NCBI GenBank assembly: GCA_001513045.1
Contig: LFSB01000010.1
Span: forward strand, 1 to 33,899
Direction of reading: 5' to 3'
DNA from: Clostridiales bacterium DTU089
Lineage (GTDB): Bacteria; Bacillota; Clostridia; Oscillospirales; Acutalibacteraceae
Length of the DNA: 33,899 bases
A program made the position numbers and the translations under genes. Below are positions 7,455 to 15,906 of the stretch, in pieces (position 1 is the stretch's first letter; each line of letters starts with the position of its first letter). The notes beneath the pieces were generated by a model. The model was not told where the DNA came from and made no database searches. It saw nothing but the letters and a program-made list of their open reading frames with translations.

Positions 7455-8633
7455 TTATTTTGATTTTTCAACATAAAGTCTGTCGATTTCGAGCACGCAG
7501 TTTATGGATTTATCTATTGTGCCGACGAGCTTTTTTACTGTCTCGCGCACCTGTGTGTCCGACATTTTAACGTCATACGGAACTACAATATCGAAAATCA
7601 CGTTTGTATGCGTAGGACCCTTTACCAGCCTGAAGTCGTGAATTGAGAAGCGCGGCTCCAGAATATCAAGCAGCTCGCATATTTTTGCCTTGAGGGTGTT
7701 GGTTTCCTCATCATCGGTGCAGATGGGGTCCATGTGAATTATTGCCTGACAGTCGAGCCTTTCGCGCAGCTGCTGCTCGGCGTTATCTATTGTATCGTGC
7801 ATCTCAAGGATGTCCGCATCGGCGGGAACCTCGGCGTGAAGCGATATCATGCATCTGCCGGGTCCGTAATCGTGAACTATCAGGTCGTGAATTCCGACGA
7901 TGCCCTCATGTGAGAGAACGATGCGCTCTATTTCATCAACAAATTCCGCTTCCGGAGGCTGGCCGAGCAGGGGGCTGATAGTCTCCTTGGCGGATTTAAG
8001 CCCGGAATAAAGTATGAATGCCGCAACCGCAAGTCCGCACCAGCCGTCTATGTTTATGCCGCTGAAATTTGAAACAAGAGTGGATATGAGTACGGCGGAG
8101 GTGGCGCAGCAGTCGCTTATGCTGTCGGTCGCAGTCGCGCCCATGGCGGCTGAGGAGATTTTGTGGCTTATCGAACGGTTGTAGATATACATATATCCCT
8201 TTACCAGAATTGAAGCCGCAAGTATGAAAACGGTCAAAAGGCTGAACTCTACCGGCTCGGGATGCAATATTTTATCGATTGAGGTCTTCAACAGCTCAAA
8301 GCCCATAACAAGAATTATGAGAGAAACAAACAGCCCCGATATGTATTCTATTCTGCCGTGACCGAAGGGGTGGTGCGTATCGGGCTTCTGACCTGCGAGC
8401 TTGAAGCCCGCCAGGGTGATTATCGATGAGCCGGCATCGGAGAGGTTGTTAAAAGCGTCGGCTGTTATTGCTATTGAGAAGCTCAGCTTTCCCGCAATAA
8501 ACTTTCCCGCGAACAGCAGGAGGTTAAAGAGTATTCCGACAGCACCGCAAAGCATGCCGTAAAGTCTGCGCACACGTGCGTCTTTGCAGTCGTAGTTGTT
8601 TTTTATGAACAGCTTGGCAAGTAAGGATATCAT
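7455..8633 (-). CDS. Cation diffusion facilitator (CDF) metal exporter
   Basis: A 392-residue CDF antiporter that expels divalent metal from the cytoplasm: about six TM helices (residues about 25-205), then a cytoplasmic dimerisation domain. The transport site reads Asn62-x3-Asp66 (NNLSD) on helix 2 and Asp170-x3-Asp174 (DSISD) on helix 5. An N-D/D-D set is the pattern seen in manganese-type CDFs such as MntE, while zinc/iron FieF types carry D-D/H-D. The HHPFGHGRIEY loop is also present. The start at 8633 is chosen because GGGGAAG lies eight bases upstream; the open frame running back to 8780 is the riboswitch leader. Expression is controlled by a NiCo riboswitch and terminator in that leader, pointing to Co/Ni or Fe as the signal. 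The true metal is therefore ambiguous. Confidence 0.93.
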   Translation of the reverse strand: MISLLAKLFIKNNYDCKDARVRRLYGMLCGAVGILFNLLLFAGKFIAGKLSFSIAITADAFNNLSDAGSSIITLAGFKLAGQKPDTHHPFGHGRIEYISGLFVSLIILVMGFELLKTSIDKILHPEPVEFSLLTVFILAASILVKGYMYIYNRSISHKISSAAMGATATDSISDCCATSAVLISTLVSNFSGINIDGWCGLAVAAFILYSGLKSAKETISPLLGQPPEAEFVDEIERIVLSHEGIVGIHDLIVHDYGPGRCMISLHAEVPADADILEMHDTIDNAEQQLRERLDCQAIIHMDPICTDDEETNTLKAKICELLDILEPRFSIHDFRLVKGPTHTNVIFDIVVPYDVKMSDTQVRETVKKLVGTIDKSINCVLEIDRLYVEKSK

Positions 8634-8656
8634 TGTCGCTTCCCCTTTCAGAGTAT

Positions 8657-8696
8657 AAAAAATGCCCGCGGAACGGTTAAAAACTGTCCCACAGAC
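8657..8696 (-). terminator. Intrinsic terminator of the NiCo riboswitch (expression platform)
   Basis: On the minus strand GUCUGUGGGAC (8696-8686) pairs over 11 positions, with wobbles, with GUUCCGCGGGC (8674-8664), followed by AUUUUUUAUA. The 5' arm includes the riboswitch element GGGACAG, so folding of the aptamer and of this terminator exclude each other. This is the layout of an ON switch: metal binding allows read-through into the exporter gene. Confidence 0.8.
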
Positions 8697-8764
8697 TGAA
8701 GTGATACTATCTGCTGCCTTTACGGCCCGGCGCACGGGGTGTGACCGCCGCCTGCTCAGTTTGT
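8681..8764 (-). promoter_or_regulatory. NiCo (czcD-type) metal riboswitch
   Basis: Read on the minus strand, this leader has the ordered conserved blocks of the NiCo/czcD riboswitch: AAACUGAGCAGGC, a hairpin (GGCGGUCACACCCCGUGC), GCCGGGCCG, GGCAGCAGAU, and GUGGGACAGUUU. The outer helix P1 is AAACUG (8762-8757) with CAGUUU (8686-8681). This class binds Co2+ and Ni2+ cooperatively, and Fe2+ has also been proposed as a ligand. It sits in a leader of roughly 180 nt between a strong promoter and a CDF exporter, the usual genomic position for this class. Confidence 0.9.
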
Positions 8765-8819
8765 ACTGTTGAACTCGCATTTCGTATGAAATGTAATGCA
8801 GCGCAAAGAGAATATTTGC

Positions 8820-8848
8820 ATTCTACTATAAATGTATGTTCTTGTCAA
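8820..8848 (-). promoter_or_regulatory. Promoter of the riboswitch-CDF exporter transcript
   Basis: On the minus strand: TTGACA (8848-8843), a 17-bp spacer, TAGAAT (8825-8820). The start point would fall near 8813, giving a leader of about 180 nt that contains the riboswitch. It is back to back with the hrcA promoter; the two -35 boxes are about 50 bp apart. Confidence 0.8.
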
Positions 8849-8896
8849 GCGGAAAATGCAGACAATGTAATTCACAAAGTGTTTACAATTCGCGGG

Positions 8897-8925
8897 TTGA
8901 CAAAATCTGCCTTCCGTTGTATAGT
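8897..8925 (+). promoter_or_regulatory. Sigma-A promoter of the hrcA-grpE-dnaK-dnaJ operon
   Basis: TTGACA (8897-8902), a 17-bp spacer, TATAGT (8920-8925). Transcription would begin near 8932, just before the CIRCE operator, so HrcA binding would block initiation or clearance. Confidence 0.88.
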
Positions 8926-8936
8926 ATAAAGCGTAG

Positions 8937-8963
8937 TTAGCACTCAAACAATAAGAGTGCTAA
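8937..8963 (+). promoter_or_regulatory. CIRCE operator (HrcA binding site)
   Basis: TTAGCACTC (8937-8945), nine bases, GAGTGCTAA (8955-8963): a perfect match to the CIRCE consensus. It lies immediately downstream of the predicted start point and about 45 bp before hrcA, as in other Bacillota, so the operon is HrcA-repressed and heat-induced. In the RNA it can also form a stem-loop in the 5' leader. Confidence 0.97.
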
Positions 8964-9009
8964 CAGTGCTAAACAGGGCGCTTAGACAACAATAAGGAGA
9001 TGGACGGCT

Positions 9010-10044
9010 ATGGAAAACAGTATACTTACCCCGAGAAAGCAGAAGCTGCTTGCCATGATCGTCGAAAAATACATCACAACCGGCGAGCCGGTGGGTTCAA
9101 AGACGCTTTGCGAGGCTCTCGATATGGCGGTGTCCTCAGCGACAATACGCAACGAAATGGCGGAGCTCTCGGAGATGGGTTACCTTGAACAGCCCCACAC
9201 CTCCGCCGGGCGCATTCCCTCACAAAAGGGATATCGCTATTATGTCGATAATCTCATGGGTGTTTATGAGCTCAATGAGGAGGAGCGCAGAGGCATTGCT
9301 TCGTGGCTTGAGCCTACATCCGCCGACCCGGATAAGGTGCTTGAGCGCGCCGGCGGAATTCTTGCCCAGCTTACAAATTGCGCGGTGGTTTCAACCTCGC
9401 CGTCTGATACACAGGCGGTTATCAGACGCGCAGAGCTTGTGCCCATAGGCACACATACCGCAATGATTGTTATGCTTACCTCGGCGGGAACGCTGAAAAG
9501 CAGGGTGTGCAGAGTTGACTGTGAGTTGACCCTTGAGGTTATAGAGTCGTTTTACAATATCGCATCCAAGCACTTCATAGGCAGGTCTGCCAACGACATA
9601 AGCACCGCGATGATTCAGACTCTTGCCGCTGCTTTAGGCGAAAAGGCATTGCTTATGACGCCGTTACTTGTGGCTCTTTCGGAGCTTGCCGAAGCCTCGT
9701 CAAGGCTTGATATCAGGCTGGACGGGCAATCAAATCTGCTCAACTACCGCGAGTTCTACGAAAACGCATTTGAGCTTATGGAGTTTTTACATCACAGCAA
9801 CTCGCTTGCACAGCTTGTAACCCGCGGACGCGGGGATACGGACATAAAAATCGGAACGGAAAATCTTTTCAGAGAGCTTGAAAATTCCTCAACAATAATG
9901 TCGCGGTATTTTATCGGAGGTCACGATTCCGGTTCGCTCGGAATAATAGGTCCTACCAGAATGGATTACGCAAAAATTGTCCCGAGCATCAAATATTTGT
10001 CACAGCTTGTCGGCTCCATGCTTTCCGATACGCTTGACAGCTGA
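9010..10044 (+). CDS. hrcA: Heat-inducible transcription repressor HrcA
   Basis: The 344-residue product is full length for HrcA. It begins with the winged-helix DNA-binding domain (residues about 1-75; LTPRKQKLLAMIVEKYITTGEPVGSK and SSATIRNEMAELSEMGYLEQPHTSAGRIPS). The GAF-like regulatory and dimerisation domain follows, ending in the conserved GGHDSGSLGIIGPTRMDYAKIVPSIKYLS. HrcA represses class I heat-shock genes by binding CIRCE and needs chaperone help to fold. The gene sits directly behind a perfect CIRCE and is the first gene of the operon, so it regulates itself. The ribosome site is AAGGAGA nine bases upstream. No groESL operon is present in the window. Confidence 0.98.
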   Translation: MENSILTPRKQKLLAMIVEKYITTGEPVGSKTLCEALDMAVSSATIRNEMAELSEMGYLEQPHTSAGRIPSQKGYRYYVDNLMGVYELNEEERRGIASWLEPTSADPDKVLERAGGILAQLTNCAVVSTSPSDTQAVIRRAELVPIGTHTAMIVMLTSAGTLKSRVCRVDCELTLEVIESFYNIASKHFIGRSANDISTAMIQTLAAALGEKALLMTPLLVALSELAEASSRLDIRLDGQSNLLNYREFYENAFELMEFLHHSNSLAQLVTRGRGDTDIKIGTENLFRELENSSTIMSRYFIGGHDSGSLGIIGPTRMDYAKIVPSIKYLSQLVGSMLSDTLDS

Positions 10045-10058
10045 AGGGAGAAAAGAGA

Positions 10059-10601
10059 ATGTCAAAGAAAAAGGACGGCGAAAATATCGTCAGCGAGGCT
10101 GATGTGAACGAAAACGCCGGGAAGGATAAAAGACCCAAGAGCGAAAAGGGAAAGGCATCGGCGGAGCTTGAAAGGCTTGAGAAGGAGCTTTCCGAATCAA
10201 AGGAAAGCCTGCTTCGTATGGCGGCGGAATACGATAACTTCCGCAAGCGCTCCGCAAAGGAGAAGGAGGCAAGCTACATTTCGGCAAAATCGGATGTGCT
10301 CAAGGAGCTGTTGCCGGTGCTTGACAATTTCGAGCGCGCCGCAAGCAATTCCTCGGCGGATGCTGAAACCTATAAAAAGGGCGTCGAGATGACTTATAAC
10401 CAGTTTCTTTCAATATTTGAAAAGCTCGGCGCGGAGAGCTTCGGCGAGGTCGGGGATGTGTTTGACCCGCTCATGCACAACGCCGTGATGCATACGGAAG
10501 ACGAGAGCTTGCCCGAGAACTCCGTTGCTGCCGTGTTCTCAAAGGGCTACCGTATGGGAGACAGAATTCTTCGTTGCGCAGCCGTGCAGGTTGCAAATTA
10601 A
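10059..10601 (+). CDS. grpE: Nucleotide exchange factor GrpE
   Basis: GrpE releases ADP from DnaK and so resets the chaperone cycle. The 180-residue product has an acidic/Lys-rich disordered N-terminus (residues 1-45) and a long dimerising coiled coil (about 45-95, with LLRMAAEYDNFRKRSAKE, the most conserved GrpE stretch). The beta-domain that contacts DnaK ends in VAAVFSKGYRMGDRILRCAAVQVAN. It starts 14 bp after hrcA, with AAGGGAGAAA as ribosome site, and precedes dnaK by 52 bp. Confidence 0.98.
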   Translation: MSKKKDGENIVSEADVNENAGKDKRPKSEKGKASAELERLEKELSESKESLLRMAAEYDNFRKRSAKEKEASYISAKSDVLKELLPVLDNFERAASNSSADAETYKKGVEMTYNQFLSIFEKLGAESFGEVGDVFDPLMHNAVMHTEDESLPENSVAAVFSKGYRMGDRILRCAAVQVAN

Positions 10602-10653
10602 ACAGGGTACACTACAAATAAATATATAAAAATCATTTTCGGAGGTAATTATT

Positions 10654-12501
10654 ATGTCAAAGACTATAGGTATCGATCTTGGTACTACAAACTCATGTGT
10701 CGCCGTTATTGAAGGCGGCGAGCCCGTTGTTATAGCGAATGCGGAGGGCGCAAGAACCACTCCGTCCGTTGTGGCATTCGGTAAGACCGGCGAGAGAATG
10801 GTCGGTCAGGTTGCAAAGCGTCAGGCAATAACAAATCCCGACCGCACCGTATCCTCGATAAAGCGCCAGATGGGCAGCGATTTCAAGGTTAAGGTTGACG
10901 AGAAAAAGTACACTCCTCAGGAGATTTCCGCAATGATACTCGGCAAGCTCAAGGCGGATGCCGAGGCTTACCTCGGCGACAAGGTCACAGAGGCGGTTAT
11001 CACCGTTCCCGCATACTTTACAGATGCTCAGCGTCAGGCAACCAAGGACGCCGGCAAAATAGCGGGTCTTGAGGTAAAGAGAATAATCAATGAGCCGACA
11101 GCGGCTGCGCTCGCATACGGCATAGACAAGGAAAACGACCAGAAAATCATGGTTTATGACCTCGGCGGCGGCACCTTCGATGTCTCCATCATCGAGATGG
11201 GCGACGGCGTTCAGGAGGTTCTTGCAACCGCAGGTAACAACCGTCTCGGCGGTGACGACTTTGACCAGCGCGTAATCAACTGGCTTGCAGATGAGTTCAA
11301 GAAGGAGCAGGGTGTCGACCTTCGCGGCGACAAGATGGCAATGCAGCGTCTTAAGGAGGCTGCCGAAAAGGCGAAGATTGAGCTTTCCGGCGTAACAAGC
11401 TCCGCGATAAGCCTTCCCTTTATAACTGCCGATGCCAACGGTCCCAAGCATCTCGAAACCACCCTTACAAGAGCAAAATTCAACGAGCTTACCGCAGACC
11501 TCGTCGAAGCGACAATGGGGCCTGTCCGTCAGGCAATGTCGGATTCCGGGCTCAAGACCTCCGAGGTTGACAAGGTGCTCATGGTCGGCGGTTCTTCAAG
11601 AATCCCCGCAGTTCAGGATGCTGTTAAGGCATTCCTCGGTAAGGAGCCCTTCAAGGGTATCAACCCCGATGAGTGCGTTGCAATCGGTGCGGCACTTCAG
11701 GCGGGCGTTCTTGGCGGAGATGTCAAGGGTCTTCTGCTTCTCGACGTTACCCCGCTGTCACTCGGTATTGAAACTCTCGGCGGCGTATGCACAAAGATAA
11801 TCGAGAGAAACACCACCATACCCACAAAGAAAAGCCAGATATTCTCCACCGCTGCCGACAACCAGACCTCTGTTGAGGTTCATGTGCTTCAGGGCGAGCG
11901 TGAATTTGCAAAGGATAACAAAACCCTCGGAATGTTCCATCTTGACGGAATCATGCCCGCGCGCAGGGGTACACCTCAAATCGAAGTCACCTTTGATATC
12001 GATGCAAACGGTATAGTTCATGTTTCCGCAAAGGACCTCGGCACAAGCAAGGAGCAGTCAATATCCATCACCGCTTCCTCGAACATGTCCAAGGACGATA
12101 TAGAGAAGGCTGTCCATGAGGCGGAGCAGTTCGCCGAGGAGGATAAGCGCCTCAAGGAGGAGACCGAAACCCGCAACAACGCAGACCAGATGGTTTACCA
12201 GTGCGAGAAGATAATCTCCGAAAACGGCGACAAGATTGCAGAGGATGAGAAGACTGCGATAAATGAAAAAATAGATGCCCTCAAGGAGGCTCTCAAGGGT
12301 CAGGATATCAACCTTATAAAGACCCGTCAGGAGGAGCTTACCGCAAAGTTCTATGAGATATCCGAAAAGATATACAAGGCTGCCGCAGAGGCACAGGGAG
12401 CACAGGCGGGCGCGCCCGGCGCGGACGCTCAGGGGGCACCCGGTGAGGATGGCTACTACGAGGCACCCTATACCGACGTCAACGATGACGAAAACAAATA
12501 A
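10654..12501 (+). CDS. dnaK: Molecular chaperone DnaK (Hsp70)
   Basis: A 615-residue Hsp70. Nucleotide-binding domain motifs include [47 protein letters not shown] and [14 protein letters not shown], followed by the linker [18 protein letters not shown]. The substrate-binding beta sandwich comes next, then the helical lid and a flexible Gly/Ala/acidic tail ([18 protein letters not shown]). The NBD lacks the extra loop segment of proteobacterial DnaK after residue about 75, as expected for a Gram-positive type. The ribosome site is GGAGG eight bases upstream. Third gene of the CIRCE operon. Confidence 0.99.
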   Translation: MSKTIGIDLGTTNSCVAVIEGGEPVVIANAEGARTTPSVVAFGKTGERMVGQVAKRQAITNPDRTVSSIKRQMGSDFKVKVDEKKYTPQEISAMILGKLKADAEAYLGDKVTEAVITVPAYFTDAQRQATKDAGKIAGLEVKRIINEPTAAALAYGIDKENDQKIMVYDLGGGTFDVSIIEMGDGVQEVLATAGNNRLGGDDFDQRVINWLADEFKKEQGVDLRGDKMAMQRLKEAAEKAKIELSGVTSSAISLPFITADANGPKHLETTLTRAKFNELTADLVEATMGPVRQAMSDSGLKTSEVDKVLMVGGSSRIPAVQDAVKAFLGKEPFKGINPDECVAIGAALQAGVLGGDVKGLLLLDVTPLSLGIETLGGVCTKIIERNTTIPTKKSQIFSTAADNQTSVEVHVLQGEREFAKDNKTLGMFHLDGIMPARRGTPQIEVTFDIDANGIVHVSAKDLGTSKEQSISITASSNMSKDDIEKAVHEAEQFAEEDKRLKEETETRNNADQMVYQCEKIISENGDKIAEDEKTAINEKIDALKEALKGQDINLIKTRQEELTAKFYEISEKIYKAAAEAQGAQAGAPGADAQGAPGEDGYYEAPYTDVNDDENK

Positions 12502-12515
12502 ATAACCGAGAATAT

Positions 12516-12545
12516 GCCCGATTTGCGTAATTCCACAAATCGGGC
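12516..12545 (+). other. Stem-loop between dnaK and dnaJ
   Basis: GCCCGATTTG-N10-CAAATCGGGC is a perfect 10-bp stem starting 15 bases after the dnaK stop. It is followed by GGTTCTTG, not a T tract, so it is more likely a partial terminator or RNA-processing/stability element that makes dnaK mRNA more abundant than dnaJ mRNA. Confidence 0.6.
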
Positions 12546-12593
12546 GGTTCTTGCGGTAAGTGCGCTGCATGTGCTTGCCGGACAGGAGTCATT

Positions 12594-13754
12594 ATGGCAG
12601 ATAATAAGAGAGATTATTACGAGGTGCTCGGCATAAGCAAGGACGCCTCGGAGGATGAAATAAAGAAAGCCTACCGCGGTATGGCAAAAAAATATCACCC
12701 GGACCTCAATCCGGGCGATAAGACCGCGGAGGCAAAATTCAAAGAGGCAAACGAGGCATACGAGGTGCTTTCGGATGCCGACAAAAAGGCGCGCTACGAC
12801 CGTTTCGGTCACGCCGGAGTTGACCCCAATTACGGCGCGGGACAGGGCGGCGGCTTCGGTGGCGGTTTCGGCGGAGGTATGGATTTTGACCTCGGCGACA
12901 TCTTCAGCTCGTTTTTCGGGGGCGGCTTCGGCGGAGGCAGAGCAAATCCGAATGCTCCGCAAAGGGGCTCGGATGCGCAGTCCTCTGTTACCATATCCTT
13001 TGAGGAGGCTGCAAAGGGCTGCAAGCGCAGCGTGGATGTAACAAGAATAGAGGTGTGCGATGAGTGCTCAGGCTCAGGCGCACAGCGCGGAACCTCGGCG
13101 CAAACCTGTCCGGAATGCAACGGCAGAGGACAGGTCAATTTTCAGCAGCGCACACCCTTCGGCACAATATCCACCTCGAAGCCCTGCACGAAGTGTAACG
13201 GCAGAGGCACGGTAATACCCAGTCCGTGTCATAAGTGCCGCGGCGCAGGCAGAATAAGAAAGACCGTAAAGCTTGATGTTGACATACCGGCAGGAATAGA
13301 CGACCGCCAGGTCATAACCGTGCGCGGTCAGGGTAACAAGGGAGTCAACGGTGGAGGCAGCGGTGATTTGCGCATAGGCGTGAATGTAAGACCTCATCCG
13401 ATATTTGAACGAGAGGGCTATAACGTCTGGTGTGAGGTTACGGTAAACTATGCACAGGCTGCTCTCGGAGATAAGCTGAAGGTGCCCACTCTTGACGGCA
13501 CGGTTGAATATGAGCTTCCCGCCGGCACACAGCCCGGAGATGTGTTCAAGCTCAAGGGCAGAGGCATTCCCTACCTCAACTCCAAGGGCAGAGGAGATCA
13601 GCTTGTCAGGATTATACTTAATGTCCCGAAAAATCTCAACTCGCAGCAAAAGGAGCTTGTAAAACAGCTCGGTGAGCTGCTTTCGGAAAAGAAGGATGCG
13701 AACGCCGCCGAGGATGACGACAAACACGGCTTTTTCGGCAAGAAAAAGAAATGA
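12594..13754 (+). CDS. dnaJ: Co-chaperone DnaJ (Hsp40, type I)
   Basis: DnaJ delivers unfolded proteins to DnaK and stimulates its ATPase. The 386-residue product has the J domain (residues 5-70) with the HPD tripeptide in KKYHPDLN, then a Gly/Phe-rich linker (about 80-115). The zinc-finger region follows with all four CxxCxGxG repeats ([32 protein letters not shown]), then the two C-terminal beta-barrel substrate domains. It ends in a charged tail [13 protein letters not shown]. The start has AGGAG eight bases upstream. It is preceded by the stem-loop at 12516-12545 and followed after 10 bp by the sialidase-like gene. Confidence 0.98.
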   Translation: MADNKRDYYEVLGISKDASEDEIKKAYRGMAKKYHPDLNPGDKTAEAKFKEANEAYEVLSDADKKARYDRFGHAGVDPNYGAGQGGGFGGGFGGGMDFDLGDIFSSFFGGGFGGGRANPNAPQRGSDAQSSVTISFEEAAKGCKRSVDVTRIEVCDECSGSGAQRGTSAQTCPECNGRGQVNFQQRTPFGTISTSKPCTKCNGRGTVIPSPCHKCRGAGRIRKTVKLDVDIPAGIDDRQVITVRGQGNKGVNGGGSGDLRIGVNVRPHPIFEREGYNVWCEVTVNYAQAALGDKLKVPTLDGTVEYELPAGTQPGDVFKLKGRGIPYLNSKGRGDQLVRIILNVPKNLNSQQKELVKQLGELLSEKKDANAAEDDDKHGFFGKKKK

Positions 13755-13764
13755 GGTAAGGGCT

Positions 13765-14730
13765 ATGATTAAGAACCGTCTCAAGGAATTCATCTTCGCT
13801 GAGGATGAGGTCACAAACAATTGCCATGCGTCAACCGTGCTGCCGCTTGCGGACGGCACTGTGCTTGCGGCGTGGTTCGGCGGCTCTCGTGAGGGCAACG
13901 ATGATGTTGCGATATATGTAAGCGCCCGTCGCAACGGAGCTTGGGAGACTCCTCAGAAAATGTATGTTACAGAGGACGTTCCGCATTGGAATCCGGTTTT
14001 GTTTCTGAAAAATGACGGCACGGTTGCCCTTATGTTCAAGTACGGCAAGAAAATCCCGCACTGGGTTACATACATTTCTTTTTCCTCGGATGCGGGCAGA
14101 ACGTTTTCAAAGCCTGAGGAGCTTGTCCCCGGAGACCTTGACGGAGGCAGGGGACCTGTAAAAAACAAGGCGATAAGGCTTTCGGATGGCTCGGTGCTTG
14201 CGCCCGCCTCGAATGAACAAAACGAGGAGTGGAAGGCTTTCGTTGACAAATCCTCCGATGACTGTAAAACATGGCAGAGGAAAAAATATGTTGAGCGCCC
14301 TGTTTATCGGATGAGGATTGTCGATATGATTCAGCCGACACTGTGGGAGTCGGAAAAGGGCAAGGTTCACATGCTGCTGAGGACGGACAGAGGCTATATT
14401 TTCAGAAGCGATTCGTCCGATTACGGCGAAACCTGGTGCAAGGCATATAAAACCCCGCTTTTCAACAATAACAGCGGTATAGATATCGCCCGCCTTTCCG
14501 ACGGCTCGCTTGTGCTCATTTCCAATCCGGTTCACAGAAACTGGGGCGTGCGTACACCTCTTACTCTCATGCGCTCGTTTGATAACGGCGAAACCTTTGA
14601 GGAGCTTGATGTGCTTGAGAGCGATAAGGGCGAGTATTCATACCCCGCGATAGTTGCGGATGGCATGACGCTGCACCTGACCTACACATACAATCGCAAA
14701 ACGATAGTTTATCAGAGGATAGACTTATAA
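13765..14730 (+). CDS. Asp-box (BNR) sialidase-like protein, cytoplasmic
   Basis: A 321-residue six-bladed beta-propeller of the sialidase/neuraminidase superfamily. Four Asp-boxes (SxDxGxTW/F) are visible: SSDAGRTF at 107-114, a degenerate SSDDCKTW at 163-170, SSDYGETW at 217-224 and SFDNGETF at 271-278. The N-terminal AAWFGGSREGNDDVAIY matches the exo-alpha-sialidase-like BNR family. There is no signal peptide, so it acts inside the cell or on imported sugars; true sialidase activity is not proven, because this family includes members of unknown substrate. It begins 10 bp after dnaJ with GAGGTAAGGG as ribosome site, so it should be transcribed with the heat-shock operon. The frame runs open further upstream inside dnaJ, but that is an overlap artefact. 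A terminator follows. Confidence 0.85.
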   Translation: MIKNRLKEFIFAEDEVTNNCHASTVLPLADGTVLAAWFGGSREGNDDVAIYVSARRNGAWETPQKMYVTEDVPHWNPVLFLKNDGTVALMFKYGKKIPHWVTYISFSSDAGRTFSKPEELVPGDLDGGRGPVKNKAIRLSDGSVLAPASNEQNEEWKAFVDKSSDDCKTWQRKKYVERPVYRMRIVDMIQPTLWESEKGKVHMLLRTDRGYIFRSDSSDYGETWCKAYKTPLFNNNSGIDIARLSDGSLVLISNPVHRNWGVRTPLTLMRSFDNGETFEELDVLESDKGEYSYPAIVADGMTLHLTYTYNRKTIVYQRIDL

Positions 14731-14747
14731 TACAAAAACCAAAAAAC

Positions 14748-14785
14748 AGCGGCTGTCGTTCAGGAACGGCAGCCGCTGACTTTTA
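14748..14785. terminator. Bidirectional terminator, heat-shock operon end / ilvE end
   Basis: AGCGGCTGTCGTTC (14748-14761) pairs with GAACGGCAGCCGCT (14764-14777), a nearly perfect 14-position stem with the centre opening as the loop. It is followed by CTTTT on the plus strand and, reading the minus strand, by GTTTTTTGGTTTTTG, so it is strongest for ilvE. Confidence 0.9.
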
Positions 14786-14795
14786 TGCGCTTGTT

Positions 14796-15866
14796 TTATT
14801 TTATTCTGTTTACCCAGCCGAACTTATCCTCGGCCTTGCCCCACTGGATGGCGGTAAGACCGTCATAAAGCTTCTGGGAAATCGGGCCGATTTCGCCGTT
14901 GTTAATCTTCATGATGTCATCGTCCCATTTGAGCTCGCCTATGGGTGAGATAACCGCGGCAGTACCTGAGCCGAACGCCTCATTGAGTCTGCCTTCCTTC
15001 GCGGCAACGGCGACCTCCTCAACCGAGAGACGACGCTCTGTGACCTTGTAGCCCCATGAGCGCAGCAGCTCTATGCAGGACATGCGTGTGATGCCGCCGA
15101 GAATGCTGCCCTGAAGCGCGGGAGTAATAACCTCGTTGTCGATTACAAAGAAGACGTTCATCGTGCCGACCTCTTCTATGTACTTGCGCTCAACACCGTC
15201 GAGCCAAAGCACCTGAGTGTAGCCCGCTTTGTCTGCCTCATCCTGAGCTTTAAGGGATGCGGCGTAGTTGCCGCCGGTCTTCGCAAAGCCCATGCCGCCC
15301 TTTACTGCGCGGACATACTTGGACTCAACATAAATTTTTACGGGGTTAAGCCCCTCGGGATAGTATGCGCCGACAGGTGAGAGGATGATTATGAAAAGCA
15401 GATGATGTGCCGGATGCACTCCGACATGGGGGTCAACCGCTATTATGAACGGACGGATATACAGCGAGGTACCTTCCGCGGTGGGAATCCAGTCCTCGTC
15501 AACCTCAACGAGCTTCTTGATTGCCTCGACGGCAAACGCCTCATCAAGCTGAGGTATGCAAAGTCTTTCGTTCGAGAGGTTCATACGCGCCATGTTCTTT
15601 TCGGGTCTGAAAAGAGCGATTCCGCCATCCGGAGTGCGGTATGCTTTAAGTCCCTCAAAAACCTCCTGACCGTAGTGCAGGCACATTGCCGCAGGGTCAA
15701 GCGCGAGGTTTGCATAGGGGACTATTCTTGCATCGTGCCAGCCCTCGCCCTCATCATAGTTCATGACGAACATGTGGTCAGTGTAGTAGTTGCCGAAGCC
15801 GAGCTTGCTCTGGTCGGCGGGCTTTGCCTTCTTGTTTTTTGTGAGTTCGATTTTGATTTCTTGCAT
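14796..15866 (-). CDS. ilvE: Branched-chain amino acid aminotransferase
   Basis: A PLP enzyme of fold type IV that interconverts Leu, Ile and Val with their 2-oxoacids, using glutamate/2-oxoglutarate. The 356-residue product is of the long (eukaryote/Bacillus-like) BCAT subtype: HYGQEVFEGLKAYR, FRPEKNMARMNLS, the PLP lysine Lys196 in GFAKTGGNYAASL, EEVGTMNVFFV, and GGITRMSCIELL near the phosphate site. The start at ATG 15866 has AAGAAGGTG about six bases upstream; a GTG three codons earlier overlaps that site and is unlikely. It lies 40 bp after the CapD-like gene and is probably cotranscribed with it, an unusual pairing. No T-box or leucine leader is seen in the short gap. Confidence 0.96.
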   Translation of the reverse strand: MQEIKIELTKNKKAKPADQSKLGFGNYYTDHMFVMNYDEGEGWHDARIVPYANLALDPAAMCLHYGQEVFEGLKAYRTPDGGIALFRPEKNMARMNLSNERLCIPQLDEAFAVEAIKKLVEVDEDWIPTAEGTSLYIRPFIIAVDPHVGVHPAHHLLFIIILSPVGAYYPEGLNPVKIYVESKYVRAVKGGMGFAKTGGNYAASLKAQDEADKAGYTQVLWLDGVERKYIEEVGTMNVFFVIDNEVITPALQGSILGGITRMSCIELLRSWGYKVTERRLSVEEVAVAAKEGRLNEAFGSGTAAVISPIGELKWDDDIMKINNGEIGPISQKLYDGLTAIQWGKAEDKFGWVNRIK

Positions 15867-15906
15867 TTGAAACACCTTCTTAATATTGTAGGACGGGATA
15901 TTCCCG

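Noticed and set aside
8640-8813. yybP-ykoY manganese riboswitch in front of the CDF exporter
   Set aside because: Considered because of the Mn-like transport site. The conserved yybP-ykoY loop sequences are not found; the blocks present match the NiCo class instead. The GGGGAAG near 8640 is the ribosome site.
10693-11451. Long open frame antisense to dnaK
   Set aside because: Shadow of dnaK codon bias; Cys/Leu-rich, no ribosome site, no known domain. The same applies to long antisense frames at 6228-7040, 13074-13934, 24124-25002, 4786-5262 and 12058-12570.
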